Source: Heliocidaris tuberculata (taxonomy: Eukaryota; Echinodermata; Echinoidea; Camarodonta; Echinometridae). From it: a stretch of DNA of 64,000 nt. The position numbers and the translations under genes are program-made. The notes beneath the pieces are model-generated. The model was not told the DNA's origin. It saw only the letters and a list, made by a program, of their open reading frames with translations, and made no database searches. Shown here one piece after another: positions 1 to 11,860 of the stretch (position 1 is its first letter; each line of letters begins with the position of its first letter). The stretch spans positions 1,162,134 to 1,226,133 of the forward strand of contig CM046847.1 of NCBI GenBank assembly GCA_025618425.1, in the 5' to 3' direction.

Positions 1-48
1 AGTCAATGGGGAGGGGGGGGGGTCTCTGGGTGGGGGCCTCTTCCTAAG

Positions 49-1045
49 CAGTGGCGGCACCAGGATTTTTAAAGTGGGGGGGGGGGGGGCAAATGGGGGG
101 CAAAAGAAAATGTTGGGGGGGGGGCAAGGGCGGACAAAAACAATTTTGACACTTTTTGTAGTGAAAATGTACAGAATATTCGGCTATAAACCTACCCAGA
201 TATGAGGACATTTTGAGCATCTAGCTGAACTGCCCGATTATAAAGAGGTGTTAGTTATATACTGCGAGCGAGCGAAGCGAGCGAGCAAAAATTTTGACAT
301 TTTTTGTAGTAAAAATGTACAGAAATTACATATTCGGCTATAAAACTACCCCAATATGCATGAGGACATTTGAGCATCTTGCTGCCCGATTATGAGGTGG
401 TAGTTATTTATTGCGAACACTTTTTGTCGTGAAAATGTACAGAAATTATATTCGGCTATGAAACTACCCAGATATGAGGACATTTGAGCATCTTGCTGCC
501 CGATAATAAGGTGGTAGTTATACATTGCGAACGGGCCAAAATTTTGAAACTTTTTGTGGTGAAAATGTACAGAAATGATTATTTGGCTATAAAACTACCC
601 CAATATGAGGACATTTGATCATCTCGCGGCCTGATTATGTGGTGGGAGTTATAGGCCTGTATTGCGAGCGAGCGAAGCGAGCGAGCAAAAATTTTGACAC
701 TATTATAGTGGAAATGTACAGAAATTATTCGGCTATAAAACTACCCAAATATGAGGATATTTACACGAGCTGAGCGAACAAATTTGCCCCATGCCCCCCC
801 CCCCCACCTTGATGCCGCCACTGCTTTCCAAGTTTCCGTTTTCTTTCTTTTTCCTTCTTTTCTCCATTCCTTTTTCACTTTTTTCTTTCCTTTTCTTTTC
901 TTTTTCATTTTCCACCCTTTTATTTTTGTTCACTCCGAAAATTATTGGGGGGGGGGGCAACTGGGGGGGGGGCAAAGCTTCTGACTGGGGGGGGGGGAAT
1001 GCCCCCCCATGCCCCCCCCCCCCCCCCCCCTTGGTGCCGCCACTG
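49..1045. mobile_element. hAT-like non-autonomous element (MITE), copy A of the CAGTGGCGGCACC family
   Basis: The element begins CAGTGGCGGCACC and ends with the inverted form GGTGCCGCCACTG. It is flanked by a perfect 8-bp direct repeat, ttcctaag, at 41-48 and 1046-1053; 8-bp target duplications and CAG-type ends are typical of the hAT superfamily. The interior holds about five tandem units of roughly 145 bp (from about 138, 286, 415, 531 and 684), then a T/C-rich stretch. Long G runs follow the left end and C runs precede the right end. No transposase is encoded; the open frames here are low-complexity. A second copy lies at 51480-52062. Confidence 0.88.
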
Positions 1046-1053
1046 TTCCTAAG

Positions 1054-1587
1054 GCCAAAAACCACAATTTGTCCTAAATTGATATATCGGCTTTCTTTTA
1101 CTACAAAACTCAAAGTTTCAATATTATCCACAAAAAAAAACACCAAAAAAAAAAACGTTCTCGTTTGGTTGCTATACACTCCCTCGTATATCAACTAAGA
1201 CAAGGCTCCTCATTTCTATTTCAAAATGTACTAGAATTTATACTTTGGCCGTCGCTAAGGTAGCGAAATAATTTTCAGGAAGTAAATTGAATTCATAATA
1301 GAACAAACAGTAAGTGATAAAACCATAATATAAATGTCTAAATATATATATAAATTATCACCAGCTACCCGTCTGATCGCAAAAAAAAAAGAAAGAAAGA
1401 AAGAGGTAATAACTTTGCTTTTAAGTTTGTTCTTGACTTTCCTGTAAACTTGGTGAATTAACTATCTTTCACCTTACCTTCAAGCATTATCTTCCAATGA
1501 ATTATTAGGCCCCCTCTTTTTTTTTATTGTTATGAGAGTATTCCGACTTTCTTTCTTTTACTTATCAGAATGATACTCCTTACATAG
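1054..1587. other. Intergenic, nothing recognised
   Basis: AT-rich sequence with short A and GAAA runs. I see no coding exon, RNA gene or terminal repeat here. Confidence 0.5.
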
Positions 1588-1701
1588 ACCCGTATTCTCG
1601 AAAGGCGCCTAACTTTAAGCCCCCGCCTAAGAGTGCAGATTTAGGCCACCGAATTATGGAGAGCCAAATGTCACTCTCTTTTAATCCTACAAAATCACCA
1701 T

Positions 1702-1810
1702 GTCGGCTAAAGTCAGGATAGTAATATGATTGCAGGGCCTTCAGGGAGAACAGTATATACTGATGAGGCTACCCTGGGTAAATAAGGCATATTATTATTA
1801 TCATTATTAT
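1702..1810 (+). repeat. 5'-truncated SINE tail with (ATT)n end
   Basis: About 109 bp absent from the sister elements at 25.5 kb and 60.1 kb. It matches the 3' part of the tRNA-derived SINE at 58511-58905 (shared motifs tgcagggc, aagaacag-like, ccctgggtaaa) and ends in an ATT/ATC microsatellite. It is therefore a SINE fragment inserted into the surrounding TIR element. Confidence 0.6.
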
Positions 1811-1978
1811 AGTTCTGAGACTAGATGCCAATACAAACACCTCATGATAGAACTGATTTCTGAAGCTAATTTCATGCCAGGAAATAATTTTGTTTCTTTA
1901 TTTTGTTACATAAATATATAGTAATTTATACGGGACTTAGGGGTTGACATATGACCTTTCATAAAGCAGTGGCCTAAG

Positions 1979-2450
1979 CAGTGGCGTACCCAGGATTTTT
2001 TTACAAGGGGGGCAAATTTTGTCAACTGCCAAATTCTGCTTGGAGGGAGACCCGTATATATTTCTTCTCGCCAGCCCTCCAAAACTCTTTCAGTGTGGGG
2101 GGGGGGGGGGGGGTTATGAGATGTTTCCCTCCATAATTCTCTGACAAGCAAGCAAGCCAAAAACAAAAAAAAAAAAAAAAAGGTGGACGTTCCAAAAGGT
2201 CGATCCGTATTTTTTTCATCTCGCCAGCCCTCCAAAAGTCGGGGGGGGGGGGGGGGGGGGGGACAAAAACCCCAAACCAGCGCTCCAAAAGTCAAAAGTC
2301 GCTCAGTGGTATCACATCTTATGGGGTTCAGATTTCTCTGATAAACAAATTTAAAAAAAAAAGTTTAAAAGGGGGGGGGGGGATTTTTTTCCTGTTAAAA
2401 GTTGTCAAGGGGGGGGGGGGGGGCAGTCTGCCCCCCTGGGTACGCTAGTG
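1979..2450 (+). mobile_element. hAT-like MITE, CAGTGGCGTACCC family, copy 1
   Basis: The ends are cagtggcgtacccagg and its inverse cctgggtacgctagtg. A perfect 8-bp target duplication, ggcctaag, lies at 1971-1978 and 2451-2458. The interior has several G tracts of 10-20 bases and no transposase. The same family appears in the opposite orientation at 62100-62751, sharing the ends and the gagggagaYcc and ctcgYcagcc segments. It is nested inside the 5-bp-duplication element 1588-2497. Confidence 0.88.
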
Positions 2451-2502
2451 GGCCTAAGTCAAGCCAGGCTTCACCTGGGCCACTTAGGAATACGGGTCAT
2501 AG

Positions 2503-3137
2503 ACTTTAATCGTTTTGAATATTTACTGAATAAATTATTTCATGCCAAAAAGAATATAAAAGAGGAAGAAAGAAAATGATTTTTCACAGACCTCCCTCTT
2601 TTGTTTCATTGACACACTTTGTGAGCTAAACATGCTAGATGATGCGTATTCTTTGTTTTTGTTTTTTTTAATATCTGGCTGAATAGTTTCCTATCGCAGT
2701 CTATCGCGAGAATTTTGAAATGACCAATATTCCGGGTACCGCCACCTAATGTTCGGGCTGTGAGGTGCTGTTTTTTAAAAAGTTCTTTAATATGCCTTAT
2801 CTTCTATAGGTCTACATGTATTTTTATGATAAATTTCCCTTCTCAATATAATAAATTGTCAAAAATTTTTGCTCGCTAACAAAATTTAGAAACTGGAAAA
2901 TTGATATCCTAGAGAAACTGAGCCCTTATATGCCTTTTCCTAATATGAGAGTGTTCCAATGTGTGAAGGATTAATAAACACTCGATGGTGGGGGATGATG
3001 AGAGGGGCATTTTCTAAATTGACAGGATACCTGCAATGGCCAGGAACGTAGAACTGTTTGTCTTTTTCTTCAAGACTGAATTTCCCTTTAGAAACAAAGC
3101 ACACAACATCTTTTGGGATATATAAAAATATCACCTG
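2503..3137. other. Intergenic, nothing recognised
   Basis: AT-rich DNA without convincing exons or terminal repeats. The small open frame on the minus strand at 2940-3134 has no recognisable similarity. Confidence 0.5.
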
Positions 3138-3263
3138 GGGAGCGTTTCATGAAAGGAAGTTGTCGGATATTTTATCCGACAACTGTTATAAGCTACTGAA
3201 ATCCTTGCATCTGATTGGCTGAGAGCAAATTTGTCGGATAAAAGTCCTTTCATGAAACGCCCC
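3138..3263. mobile_element. Short foldback MITE (GCGTTTCATGAAAGG ends)
   Basis: A 126-bp element with inverted ends gcgtttcatgaaagga and tcctttcatgaaacgc, flanked by cctg on both sides (3134-3137 and 3264-3267). Inside is a second palindrome at 3159-3183, with 11-bp arms (gttgtcggata / tatccgacaac) and a 3-base loop. The structure is clear but the superfamily is uncertain. Confidence 0.65.
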
Positions 3264-3420
3264 CCTGAAATAACTCAGGCTCTTTCCATTATCATCAAGG
3301 GGGGGGGGGGGGGGAGGAGCATGTTATAACGATTACCTATTGCAGAGGAAAATACAATATTATTATAATAATGTAAGCGCTTTGGTCAGTTGTTTCTGGT
3401 AAAGAGATCTATAAGAAACC

Positions 3421-3474
3421 GTTATTATTATTATTATTATTATCATTATCATTTTTATTGTTATTATTTTTATT

Positions 3475-3535
<61 letters not shown>
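3421..3535. repeat. (ATT)n/(ATC)n microsatellite
   Basis: An ATT-rich run passes into a nearly pure ATC run of about 64 bp (3472-3535). A 14-base G run lies just upstream at about 3300-3314. Confidence 0.9.
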
Positions 3536-3536
3536 C

Positions 3537-3950
3537 CATACCTATACCTAGGGATACCTAGGGAAGATACTGAACGCAAGCACTACGCCTCTGTATTCAG
3601 CTCCAAGTTCTTCTTCCTTTACAAGATGGCTGGATCATTTCCCGGTGCAGGCGATTCATAATCGTACTTAATGGGCTCATTCTTCCAGCATCTATCCAAA
3701 GCTACTGCAAAACTTTGCACACTCGGGGCAGTAATGGTGTCGTTGTGAAGATTATTCCATGGTTTACGTATTCGTATATAATTTTTTTTTTTTTTGTATC
3801 GCTGAGTTTTGGTCCTAGGAATTATTGTAATACAAAATTTGGCGTTACATCAGAATCATATTTGTTAAAAATCTTGTACGTTTCAATCATATCGCCTCGA
3901 GTCCTCCTGTAGCTAAGGTAGGGATATTCAACTGTCTCAATCTTTGTGCA
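3537..3950 (-). pseudogene. LINE reverse transcriptase C-terminal fragment (CR1-like), decayed
   Basis: Read on the minus strand, the translation gives a stretch like YRRTRGDMIETYKIFNKYD, followed after a frame break by a WNNL...DTITAPSVQSF-type segment and a final WKNEPIKYDYE-like tail. This order is characteristic of the C-terminus of CR1/Jockey-type endonuclease-reverse transcriptases. A T run in the middle, stops and frameshifts show it is dead. The 5' part of the element is absent. Confidence 0.7.
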
Positions 3951-3957
3951 TAATCAT

Positions 3958-3986
3958 CGTCATCATTATTATTATTATTGTTATTA

Positions 3987-4048
<62 letters not shown>
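3958..4048. repeat. (ATT)n microsatellite
   Basis: About 90 bp of ATT units with a few interruptions. Confidence 0.9.
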
Positions 4049-5989
4049 CGATGTTATTATCATCATGATAATTGTTCATCACAGGGAAGTAGGCAATTTT
4101 ACCATCACAAGGAGAGATAGTTTACTTTGCTAGAGGGACACTTGTTTTAGGAAAATCTGGTGAATATGCACTTCACCCCCCCCCCCCATCCCCTGCAAAT
4201 TAGTAATGATGCACTTTGATATTTTATGTAATTTCTAATTGAATATGTATTACACGAGATCAAAATCGTGTCCCTACTTTCCCTTACATCATGTTCATAT
4301 TGAATCCTGCCAGTTTTATCCGGATCTGCAATGGCACAAATGGGTTATTATTATTTTCTTTTTCAAAACAGCGGAGATCGGTAAGGCATGTCGGTAAAGA
4401 ATTTAAAACAATATTACTTTTACTGTTTGGAAATCTGACAATCACATTTATTATGTTTTCATTTTTGTTAAATTATCCCTTTGTTTTCGGGTTACATTTC
4501 CCCCTTTTACACAGAGTTCATTCTCATCTAACCCTACTAAAAAAATTTTTTTTTTGTTTGCCACCGACAATGGATAGTATCAAGGAAAAATGGTAACCTT
4601 GTGAAATACAAGACAAATAGCTCTATATATGGGATTGACTATACAAAGGGCAACGGCGTAGCATGTATTAAGCTTTTGGGGGCATTGGCGTCATGGGGGG
4701 GATGTGGGGTGGAGATGAAATGTGAATTAAGTTCACCAATTAGGGGAGGCTGTGGGATGGAAGTTATTATCTTTCTTTCACATTATTTCTCTCTCTTTCT
4801 ACCTTTTTTTTTTTTTTTTTGCCATTCAGTGGGGAGTGGGGAAGGTGGGGTGGGGGGGGGGGGGGGGGTACGTGACCCAGTAGCTACGCCTGTGGGTAAG
4901 GGGATGAAAGCAAACAGACTGCACCTCTTGTTCAAGAAAAATAGACTGGTATGGGTTATCAGGTTAATAACACTCAAAGCTAATCCTACCCTACAGTCCG
5001 ATAAAAAATATGAAAACATGCAGTTTGCTGGTTTTGCCCCATCTCAATTAAAAATCCTGGCTACGCCACTAAACTGTACTTATTAAAATATGATCTGACA
5101 CGGTATGTTTTACACATACAATTCGTTATTCCACATTGATGTTCATATGATATATTTATGTCAATGACTTAATGAAAAGGGGAGTCACAAACCGATTACC
5201 ATTCATTAAGTGGGAGTGATTTTTTTTTTAATTGTATAATCCCATAAACGTACGCATGTCAAATTCCAGTTACAAGTCATCAAAATGAAAACGAATGGTC
5301 TATTAACTGTACTCACTCTCCCTTTTATAATATATTTCAAAGATACATTTACAAAATAAATTACTCTCCATTTGGCATTCCTGGTATTCTTCTTTTTACG
5401 GAATGCTTAAAACAGCTTGTTCCTTGTACATTTTATAGTAATGGATTGAAAATGATCTATAAGAAGACTGAAGCATTACGAGTCTTTATGGAACTTAGAT
5501 GCATGTATAATGATCATGATGGTGAAAATGTCGTCGAAAACCTTGACACATCTTGACTGAGCAAGGGGTAGAGTTTCAATACTAAATTACGAGAACAGAA
5601 TGATCAGGATGTTTAGTATTCATTCCTGCATGTATAATCAGTCAAAATTACGAGAAAATAATTTTTTAATTTTTAAAATTTAAATTATGGGTGATAAGAG
5701 ATAACGTTATTTGATTTTATTGAACGTGATAAAGCAATGTAGTATATATGATGTTTATATACATGTATCTTATCTACATGCACTTTTTAAATTTTGTGTT
5801 GAAATTAATGATACATGTACTACGTGTTTCTCAGTCTCTCTCTCTTTGTATTTTTTCTTCATATCTCTTTCCAATCTCCCTCTATATTCCCCTCATAATG
5901 AACCATTTCAAATCAAGATCTATATTCATAATATAGATAACAGAGAGCTTGCAATGCATTTATATAATTAACACATTAATGGTAGATTT
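4049..5989. other. Intergenic with G tract; no gene seen
   Basis: Mostly AT-rich sequence. A T run and G runs occur at about 4805-4868. The motifs ggcgtagc near 4650 and ctggctacgccac near 5060 resemble hAT-like MITE ends, but I found no matching target duplication, so no element is called. Confidence 0.45.
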
Positions 5990-6790
5990 CAGCGTGGCAG
6001 CCACATAGCCCAAATACTTAACAAGCCCCTCTATTATGTCTTGTCAAACAGGTGCCGATGGACAATGGGTGTGTTTACATAATCCTGACAATATCATTTG
6101 ACTACTTTTGAGAAAGCAATACAGTTTTTATTTAATAACTTATTATTTAAATGATCATTTGACACCAAATTGCACCCTAAGAAATTTACAATACTCAAGA
6201 TTGTACTTTGTAATTTTTACCTGAATTGAAAGAGATACTTTGGAGTTATTAAGGTTGTAATGCCTAAAATGGGTTTTCTGTACCACTAGAGCATTTTGGG
6301 CATGCAAACCTTGGTTTAGGGGCATTTTGGTGTTTTTCAGGGGGTGTTACACCCCATTCCCGATGAAAATTTTTTGTCAGTTTTTATATTTTTGTAATGT
6401 ACGCCCATACCTCTTCCTTCTGACAAAATGTGGTCCATGGGCCTTGAGGGGAAAAATTTGCCCCAATTTTTAGGGGTGGTCTGACAACCCATCCCGACGG
6501 AAAATTTTGTTAGTTTTGGTGTTTTGGTAATGTATAGTCATACACCTTCCTTCTGACAAAGTTTGGCGCATATGTTAGATGGGTTGAAATCGACCAGACT
6601 TTGGGGCCCTTTTTGGAGGCTCTGTGGCCAAACCCGGCGGTTTCGTTCGAGCTGGCAAGCTTTTTGTGAATGACATGGATGGTCTAAGTAACTTTAAGGG
6701 GTCAAATCTCATATGTAACATGTGTAAAATGGAGTGACTATTTCGGGACAGGCTAATTGGTCTATAAAACCAAACAATGGCTGCTAAATG
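5990..6790 (+). repeat. Dispersed repeat, copy 1 (plus orientation)
   Basis: This non-coding block matches 48350-48990 in inverse orientation. Shared blocks include the ctattatg-cttgtcaaacagg segment, the gacaatatca-ttgactac segment, the tttggcgcatatgttagatg segment and the gacccctt-aaagttactt segment (inverse). It contains no transposase and I do not recognise the family. Confidence 0.7.
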
Positions 6791-8442
6791 CAACCTTGCC
6801 TTGTATTTTTAATGGCATGTTTTCATCGAGCGTATTATCAGAAACTCAAAAGGTGTAGCCTTTGTGTTAATTTGTATTCCTTAGTTTTTAAAAACCTGAG
6901 GCTCAATTGAGTCATGCATATATCACATAAGCAAACACCCTTTTTAAAAACTATCACAATATAAAAATTTGGAGGAGAAAAATCATTAGGAAAATTACTT
7001 ATATTAAGTTGCCACAATGGTACAGTATTAGAACACAAATTTCTCACAAAATATTATATAAACACGTTGAATTATCATAATGTATTCTAGAGCAGCTCTT
7101 TTCTAGAATAGGTTCCAGTATACTATCTCCTACCCGCATTTGTATAGAAACATGATTGGATTACAGTACTTACCATACGGCATCTGGTATTACCAGGTTG
7201 ATAGCAATTTGCATAAAATGATAGACAGAGACTGAAGCCGGGTTGTAATAAATGGAAATGGCATCTGTGTATATATATATCGTCACATGTTCGTATGTGA
7301 AACTCTTTTCTTGTTGGTATGGTTTTGGACGGCTCAGGACGGAGGCTATTTGATGGAGTAGCGCTGAGATGTGGACATCATTCTACCACTGTCTACCGAA
7401 GTTTGTTCTAGAGTAGGAAACGCCCTTTCTTGGTCTAGGAGTCAAGTGTGCTAGTTCGTTTCCTGCTTGGTACTGATATCCTGCATCATGGATTCAATTC
7501 AAGACCAGTAGGATCTCCGAGGGATTGAGTGAACAGAGACTGGTCTGAAGATTCTATTCAACATTTAAAAAAAAGGTGAGAATTTTGAGAGTCACTTCTT
7601 AATCACTGGTTATTTTATAAGGACTCTGTAGGTATACTCGCTTTGTCTGCATGCCACACCCTTCTATTCTAGTCCGTCATCAGTGGTATCTATTCTGGAG
7701 AGAGTGTGGAGTGTAGTTACCCCCAATAATTAATTTGATTTAATGTGAACGATGAAGATGGACCACTGTATCCCATGGCATTATCCATTTAAAAACCCAC
7801 CATTTTCCTGAATCAAATCACATCAAAAGCTTTGGTTTTGGGTGGGAAGAAGGAGGTATATCGAGGCCAAAGTTTTTAGAATATAATTATGTTTAGTAAA
7901 TTATTATTATAAGATGAATGAACGCGTTACACAGGGACAAACGAAAAGTTAGGAAAGGATTCAACCTTACGAAATTGCATGGGAACGGAAGTGTTTGGCC
8001 CTTAAAGGCCTTTACTTTATAATGTAGAAAATAGTCATTTCTTTAATTCAATCACAATATAGATAGATATGACTCAGAACTGTAAGAGAACATTGATCCC
8101 CCAGGAATGGGGGACCCTCAGGGTTTCGGTGATTCAGTTTGCCTGCCCCATTCCTGGCAACTTGTCAGTACACTTGGGGGATCGATTACATTAATTTCAA
8201 CCTTCCTGTATTTTTTTGTTCTTCCTTGTAATTATACATGTATGTACTTTAAAAAAATATAATAATAATAACATTAGTTACGTCAGGACATAACCTGGTT
8301 ACTATACAGAAGGATCAACTCTGTATCTTCTGTTTATAATGTAAAGATAGTATCAACTAACAACAAAGTCTAATGTGAAGATAGTAAGTCCTTTGTTAAA
8401 TATAAATATTAGACGGTAATATTTCTGAGTTTAAGACTGCTA

Positions 8443-8483
<41 letters not shown>

Positions 8484-10439
8484 GGAGAGAGATAAAATAT
8501 TACGGATATTGTGACTATAATTTTGTTATCATTTCTGAATCGGTCGTGCGACATTTGCTCCGGTGACAATTGCTACACGGGCTTTTATATCATCAAAGAT
8601 ACAGGGTGGGTATTAGGGTATAGCGGTTGGGTTTGGGGTTATAAAGGTTTAGATTTAGGTTTAGTGCTTGGTCCAGGGTTAAAATTTGGGATTCGATTAG
8701 TGCAGGAAAATGACTAGGGAGCTATTATCTCACAATCGGCGATTCTTGGGCTAGGCCACGCCTGCTGGCTTCGGGAATGTATTTGTGACTGTGTTAAAAA
8801 GCTTCACAAGTCTATGCTTCGACATGACATTAGAAATATGTTTTGTTTTTTTAAATATCATTTGAAGATAAGTTCAAGACCCGTGCTCTTAATGTGTGTA
8901 AACAATGAATCAAATTTATATTCGTTAAATTTTCTTGATGGCCGCTATTTTAAATTACATAATTAAATACTTGGTTTCCATGATTATTACAAAACAGTTA
9001 TTTCTTAAGTTCTGATACAACATGATCTTTTAGTGGATAAAGGTAATATATCAAAAAGTAACGGTTAAATGGAAAATTTATTCGGTCATTGTGGTTGTCT
9101 CAACTGAGATATTTTTTTATGGTCCTATTAGCTCTTGGCCCTGATATTATAAGACTGTAATTATGGGACTGGGAGAGGTAAGATAATTATAAAACCCCAA
9201 ACGGTAGACCCGGAAAAAAGCAAACAAATTTTCATAAAAGCAGATATGACGCTGTTTGGAAAAAGAAATATTGTAAAATGATATAGCAAGGCCATATCCT
9301 TCTAGCGACACAGAACACTATTCGTCATGGTAAAGTTGCTGGTAGCTGAAATGAATATCGGGGATGAGTTATTCAGCAAAATATCAGAGAACGTTCACGA
9401 TCTTTCATTTTATCAAAGACTGCTCCATAAACCATCACGTTAAGCAAAGTCAATATTGCAAGAATGTCTATACCGGGAAAGAAAGAAAGGAATCACGTAT
9501 AGTATAGAAAACATAAGTCACTATGTTTAAAAAGTATATTATAATTACACTTTTGATGAATATAATTATATAGATGTATTTACTTTATTGTGACGAGAGA
9601 TTATTGTCTTGTGTATTATTTTATAGATGTTGTTGTTTTGTTGTTGTTTTTGGTTTTTACGGCGCTGTCATTCAAAATATAAATATTTATTTTATAGATG
9701 GATTAGAGGCATGATTATTGTAGTAACAATCATTAATGACATACTATAAAGCCCTGTTTCGCAGGGTGTTGCGCCCTACCCTTCGTGAGGTTGGGGTTGG
9801 TGTGCCGTGTGGCGTGGTCGCGCGGCGGTTCGTAGCAGGCCTGTTTTCAAAGATGGCGAAATGGTTTTATTGTATTGGTACTTAACATACAACAAATGTA
9901 GTATGACTCCAAGTACAAGAAATTAATCGTAATTGAGCACATACTCTCCTGATATACGTCACCGGTAAATATTTTGAGGCAATTTTCAGAAAAGGGAAAA
10001 TTTATCTCAATATCACCTTTACATCTAAATGAGTTCAGTAGTTTACTGATATACTATTTTTTATATAGGCCTATCAGATACAGATATGAGTTAAAGAGGT
10101 GCGGAATATGCACGTACATGTTTTTATCCGCAAAATAGCTTGTCCTCCCTCATTGATGTTGTCACCTGCCAATACGTTGGAATGTCTAACTCAAAGGGGG
10201 TTTCGACATTCATTGACAAGTTTTATGCCTTCTGCTAGAGTAAGTGAATGTGAGCTATATGCAATTTAAACAGCTGTTTTTACGCAATTATTCAGTATAC
10301 AACAATTCAAAATGCAACCGAATTGCATATGTATGCCAGTATTTTATTATATATTTGTAGAAGGTCGTTTATCATGTCTATAGGGTGATACACTTTGAGA
10401 TCAAGTTGATCGTCTGATGTTACTTTGCAACTTAAACTA
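6791..10439. other. Intergenic, no gene recognised
   Basis: 3.6 kb of mostly AT-rich DNA. A (GA)n run lies at 8449-8492. At about 8540-8700 there is a segment with cgacatttgctccgg and ggttt/aggttt runs that resembles the small element at 52401-52600. A GC-richer patch lies at 9750-9845. I see no splice-bounded exon with recognisable coding content. Confidence 0.45.
8449..8492. repeat. (GA)n microsatellite
   Basis: A nearly pure GA run with a few GGGA interruptions. Confidence 0.9.
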
Positions 10440-10588
10440 ACTTTTCAAGGGATATAAAGCAAAATGACCTTCCTTCTTTGTGAAGGACAGTACTTTTCTT
10501 TTCTCTTTTTTCCAAGATGGGTATTAGGTGTAGTTTTTTGTAAGTGCTGTTTGATATTGCACTGTGTGAATTCACTTTTCCACAATTT

Positions 10589-10620
<32 letters not shown>

Positions 10621-11560
10621 TCTCCTATCGTCTTCAGAGAAAGAGACATCTTTATATTGGGTTTTTATCGAAAGGATTTTTGATATGTTGTTCTGAATCA
10701 AGTTGTCCTTTTTCTGTTCAAATCGAGTCTCATGAGAAATAGTCATGTCTTTATATCACATTTTCATCAAAAGGATTTTTGATGCTTAGTTTTCGTATAC
10801 TTGTCCCTTTTCTTTACCTTCCAAGTCTTATAAGAATGAAACATCTTAATATCAGGTTTTCCAAGATGGATTTTAGGTGTCGGTTTTTTTTTTGTGTGTG
10901 TTTTTTTTTGTCAGTGCTGTTTGATATCGCACAGTGTGAATTCTATTTTCCACAATTTTTTTTTTTTTCTTCCCCCTTTTTTTTTTTTTTTTTCCCCCCC
11001 CCGTGAATACTTGTCCTGTTTCCCATCAAATCACGTCTCATGAGAAAAAGACATATCTTGATGTTAAACTTTCACCAAAAAATGTTTCGGTGATTTGTTC
11101 TGGTATTATTTTCCTTTCTCTTTTACCAACCTAGTTTTATGAGACAGAAACATGTCTTTATATCAGGTTTCCACAAAAACGATTTTTATTCGTTCTGGTA
11201 CGGTTTTTTTTTTTTTTTTTTTTTTTCTCTCTTCTTCTTCTTTCTTTCTTCTTTCGTCTTCAGAGAAAGAGACATCTTTATATTGGGTTCTTATCGAAAG
11301 GATTTTAGGTGCTTTATTCTGAAATAGTTGTCCCTTTTCTTTTCAAATTGAATCTCATGAGAAATAGACATGTCTTTATATCACGTTTTCATCAAAAGGA
11401 TTTTTGATGCTTTGTTCTCGTATACTTGTCTCTTTTCTTTACCTACCAAGTCATATGAGAAAGAAAAATCTTGATATCAGGTTTTCCAGGATGGAATTTA
11501 GGTGTCGTATTTTGTCAGTGCTGTTTGATATCGCACTGTGTGAATTCACTCTTCCACAAA
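10440..11560. repeat. T-rich tandem repeat block upstream of the LINE ORF
   Basis: Diverged tandem units built from shared blocks. The block with gtgctgtttgatatYgcac is seen near 10540, 10915 and 11518. The block with agagacatctttatattggg is seen near 10635 and 11265 (about 630 bp apart). The block with catcaaaaggatttttgatg is seen near 10765 and 11391. Long T runs separate them. It ends about 300 bp before the ORF2 start and could be a 5' UTR monomer array of the LINE or an older satellite-like repeat. Confidence 0.65.
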
Positions 11561-11860
11561 TATACTTTAAACAGGGTTCTTAGTTACAGTTCCCTGCTTT
11601 AAATAATGACTCTAGTATTTCAGAGGGTCTTGAGAGGATTTAGGGATGGTATCCCTACAGGCTTTTTTCTTTTGCCTTGGCCGCGATGATGTTTCCCGGG
11701 GCTTATCGGGCGTGGCGTTATTCGGGCTCGCAGAGCGAGCCCACCTTTGTGTTCCGTGTTCGTGTGTTGTGTAGTTGTTTCGTTGTTTTGTTTGTGTCTA
11801 TATTGAAAAATGCTTCCACAGGTAGTTCGTTGCCTTTTCTCGCCATAAAACTCTTTTCTG

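Larger units (their letters stand above)
1588..2497. mobile_element. TIR element with 5-bp target duplication (CCCGTATTCTCG family), copy 1
   Basis: The left end reads acccgtattctcgaaaggcg and the right end is its degraded inverse (aggaatacgggt). The flanks repeat catag (1583-1587 and 2498-2502). The same family occurs at 25532-26598 and 60129-60782, each with 5-bp flanking repeats. The family body is non-coding. This copy has been opened twice: by a truncated SINE at 1702-1810 and by a hAT-like MITE at 1979-2450. The superfamily is unassigned. Confidence 0.75.

Noticed and set aside
733..1198. Overlapping open frames of up to 153 aa on both strands
   Set aside because: They lie in G/C and T runs inside a MITE; the translations are low-complexity.
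4640..5075. Possible hAT-like element between ggcgtagc and ctggctacgccac
   Set aside because: No matching 8-bp target duplication could be found and the left end is poor.
7260..7860. Less AT-rich stretch with a possible splice donor (aaaggtgaga)
   Set aside because: No open frame with recognisable content and no acceptor that would make an exon.
9750..9850. GC-rich patch with ggttcgtagc, resembling a tRNA B box
   Set aside because: No cloverleaf could be folded by eye and no A box lies at the right distance.
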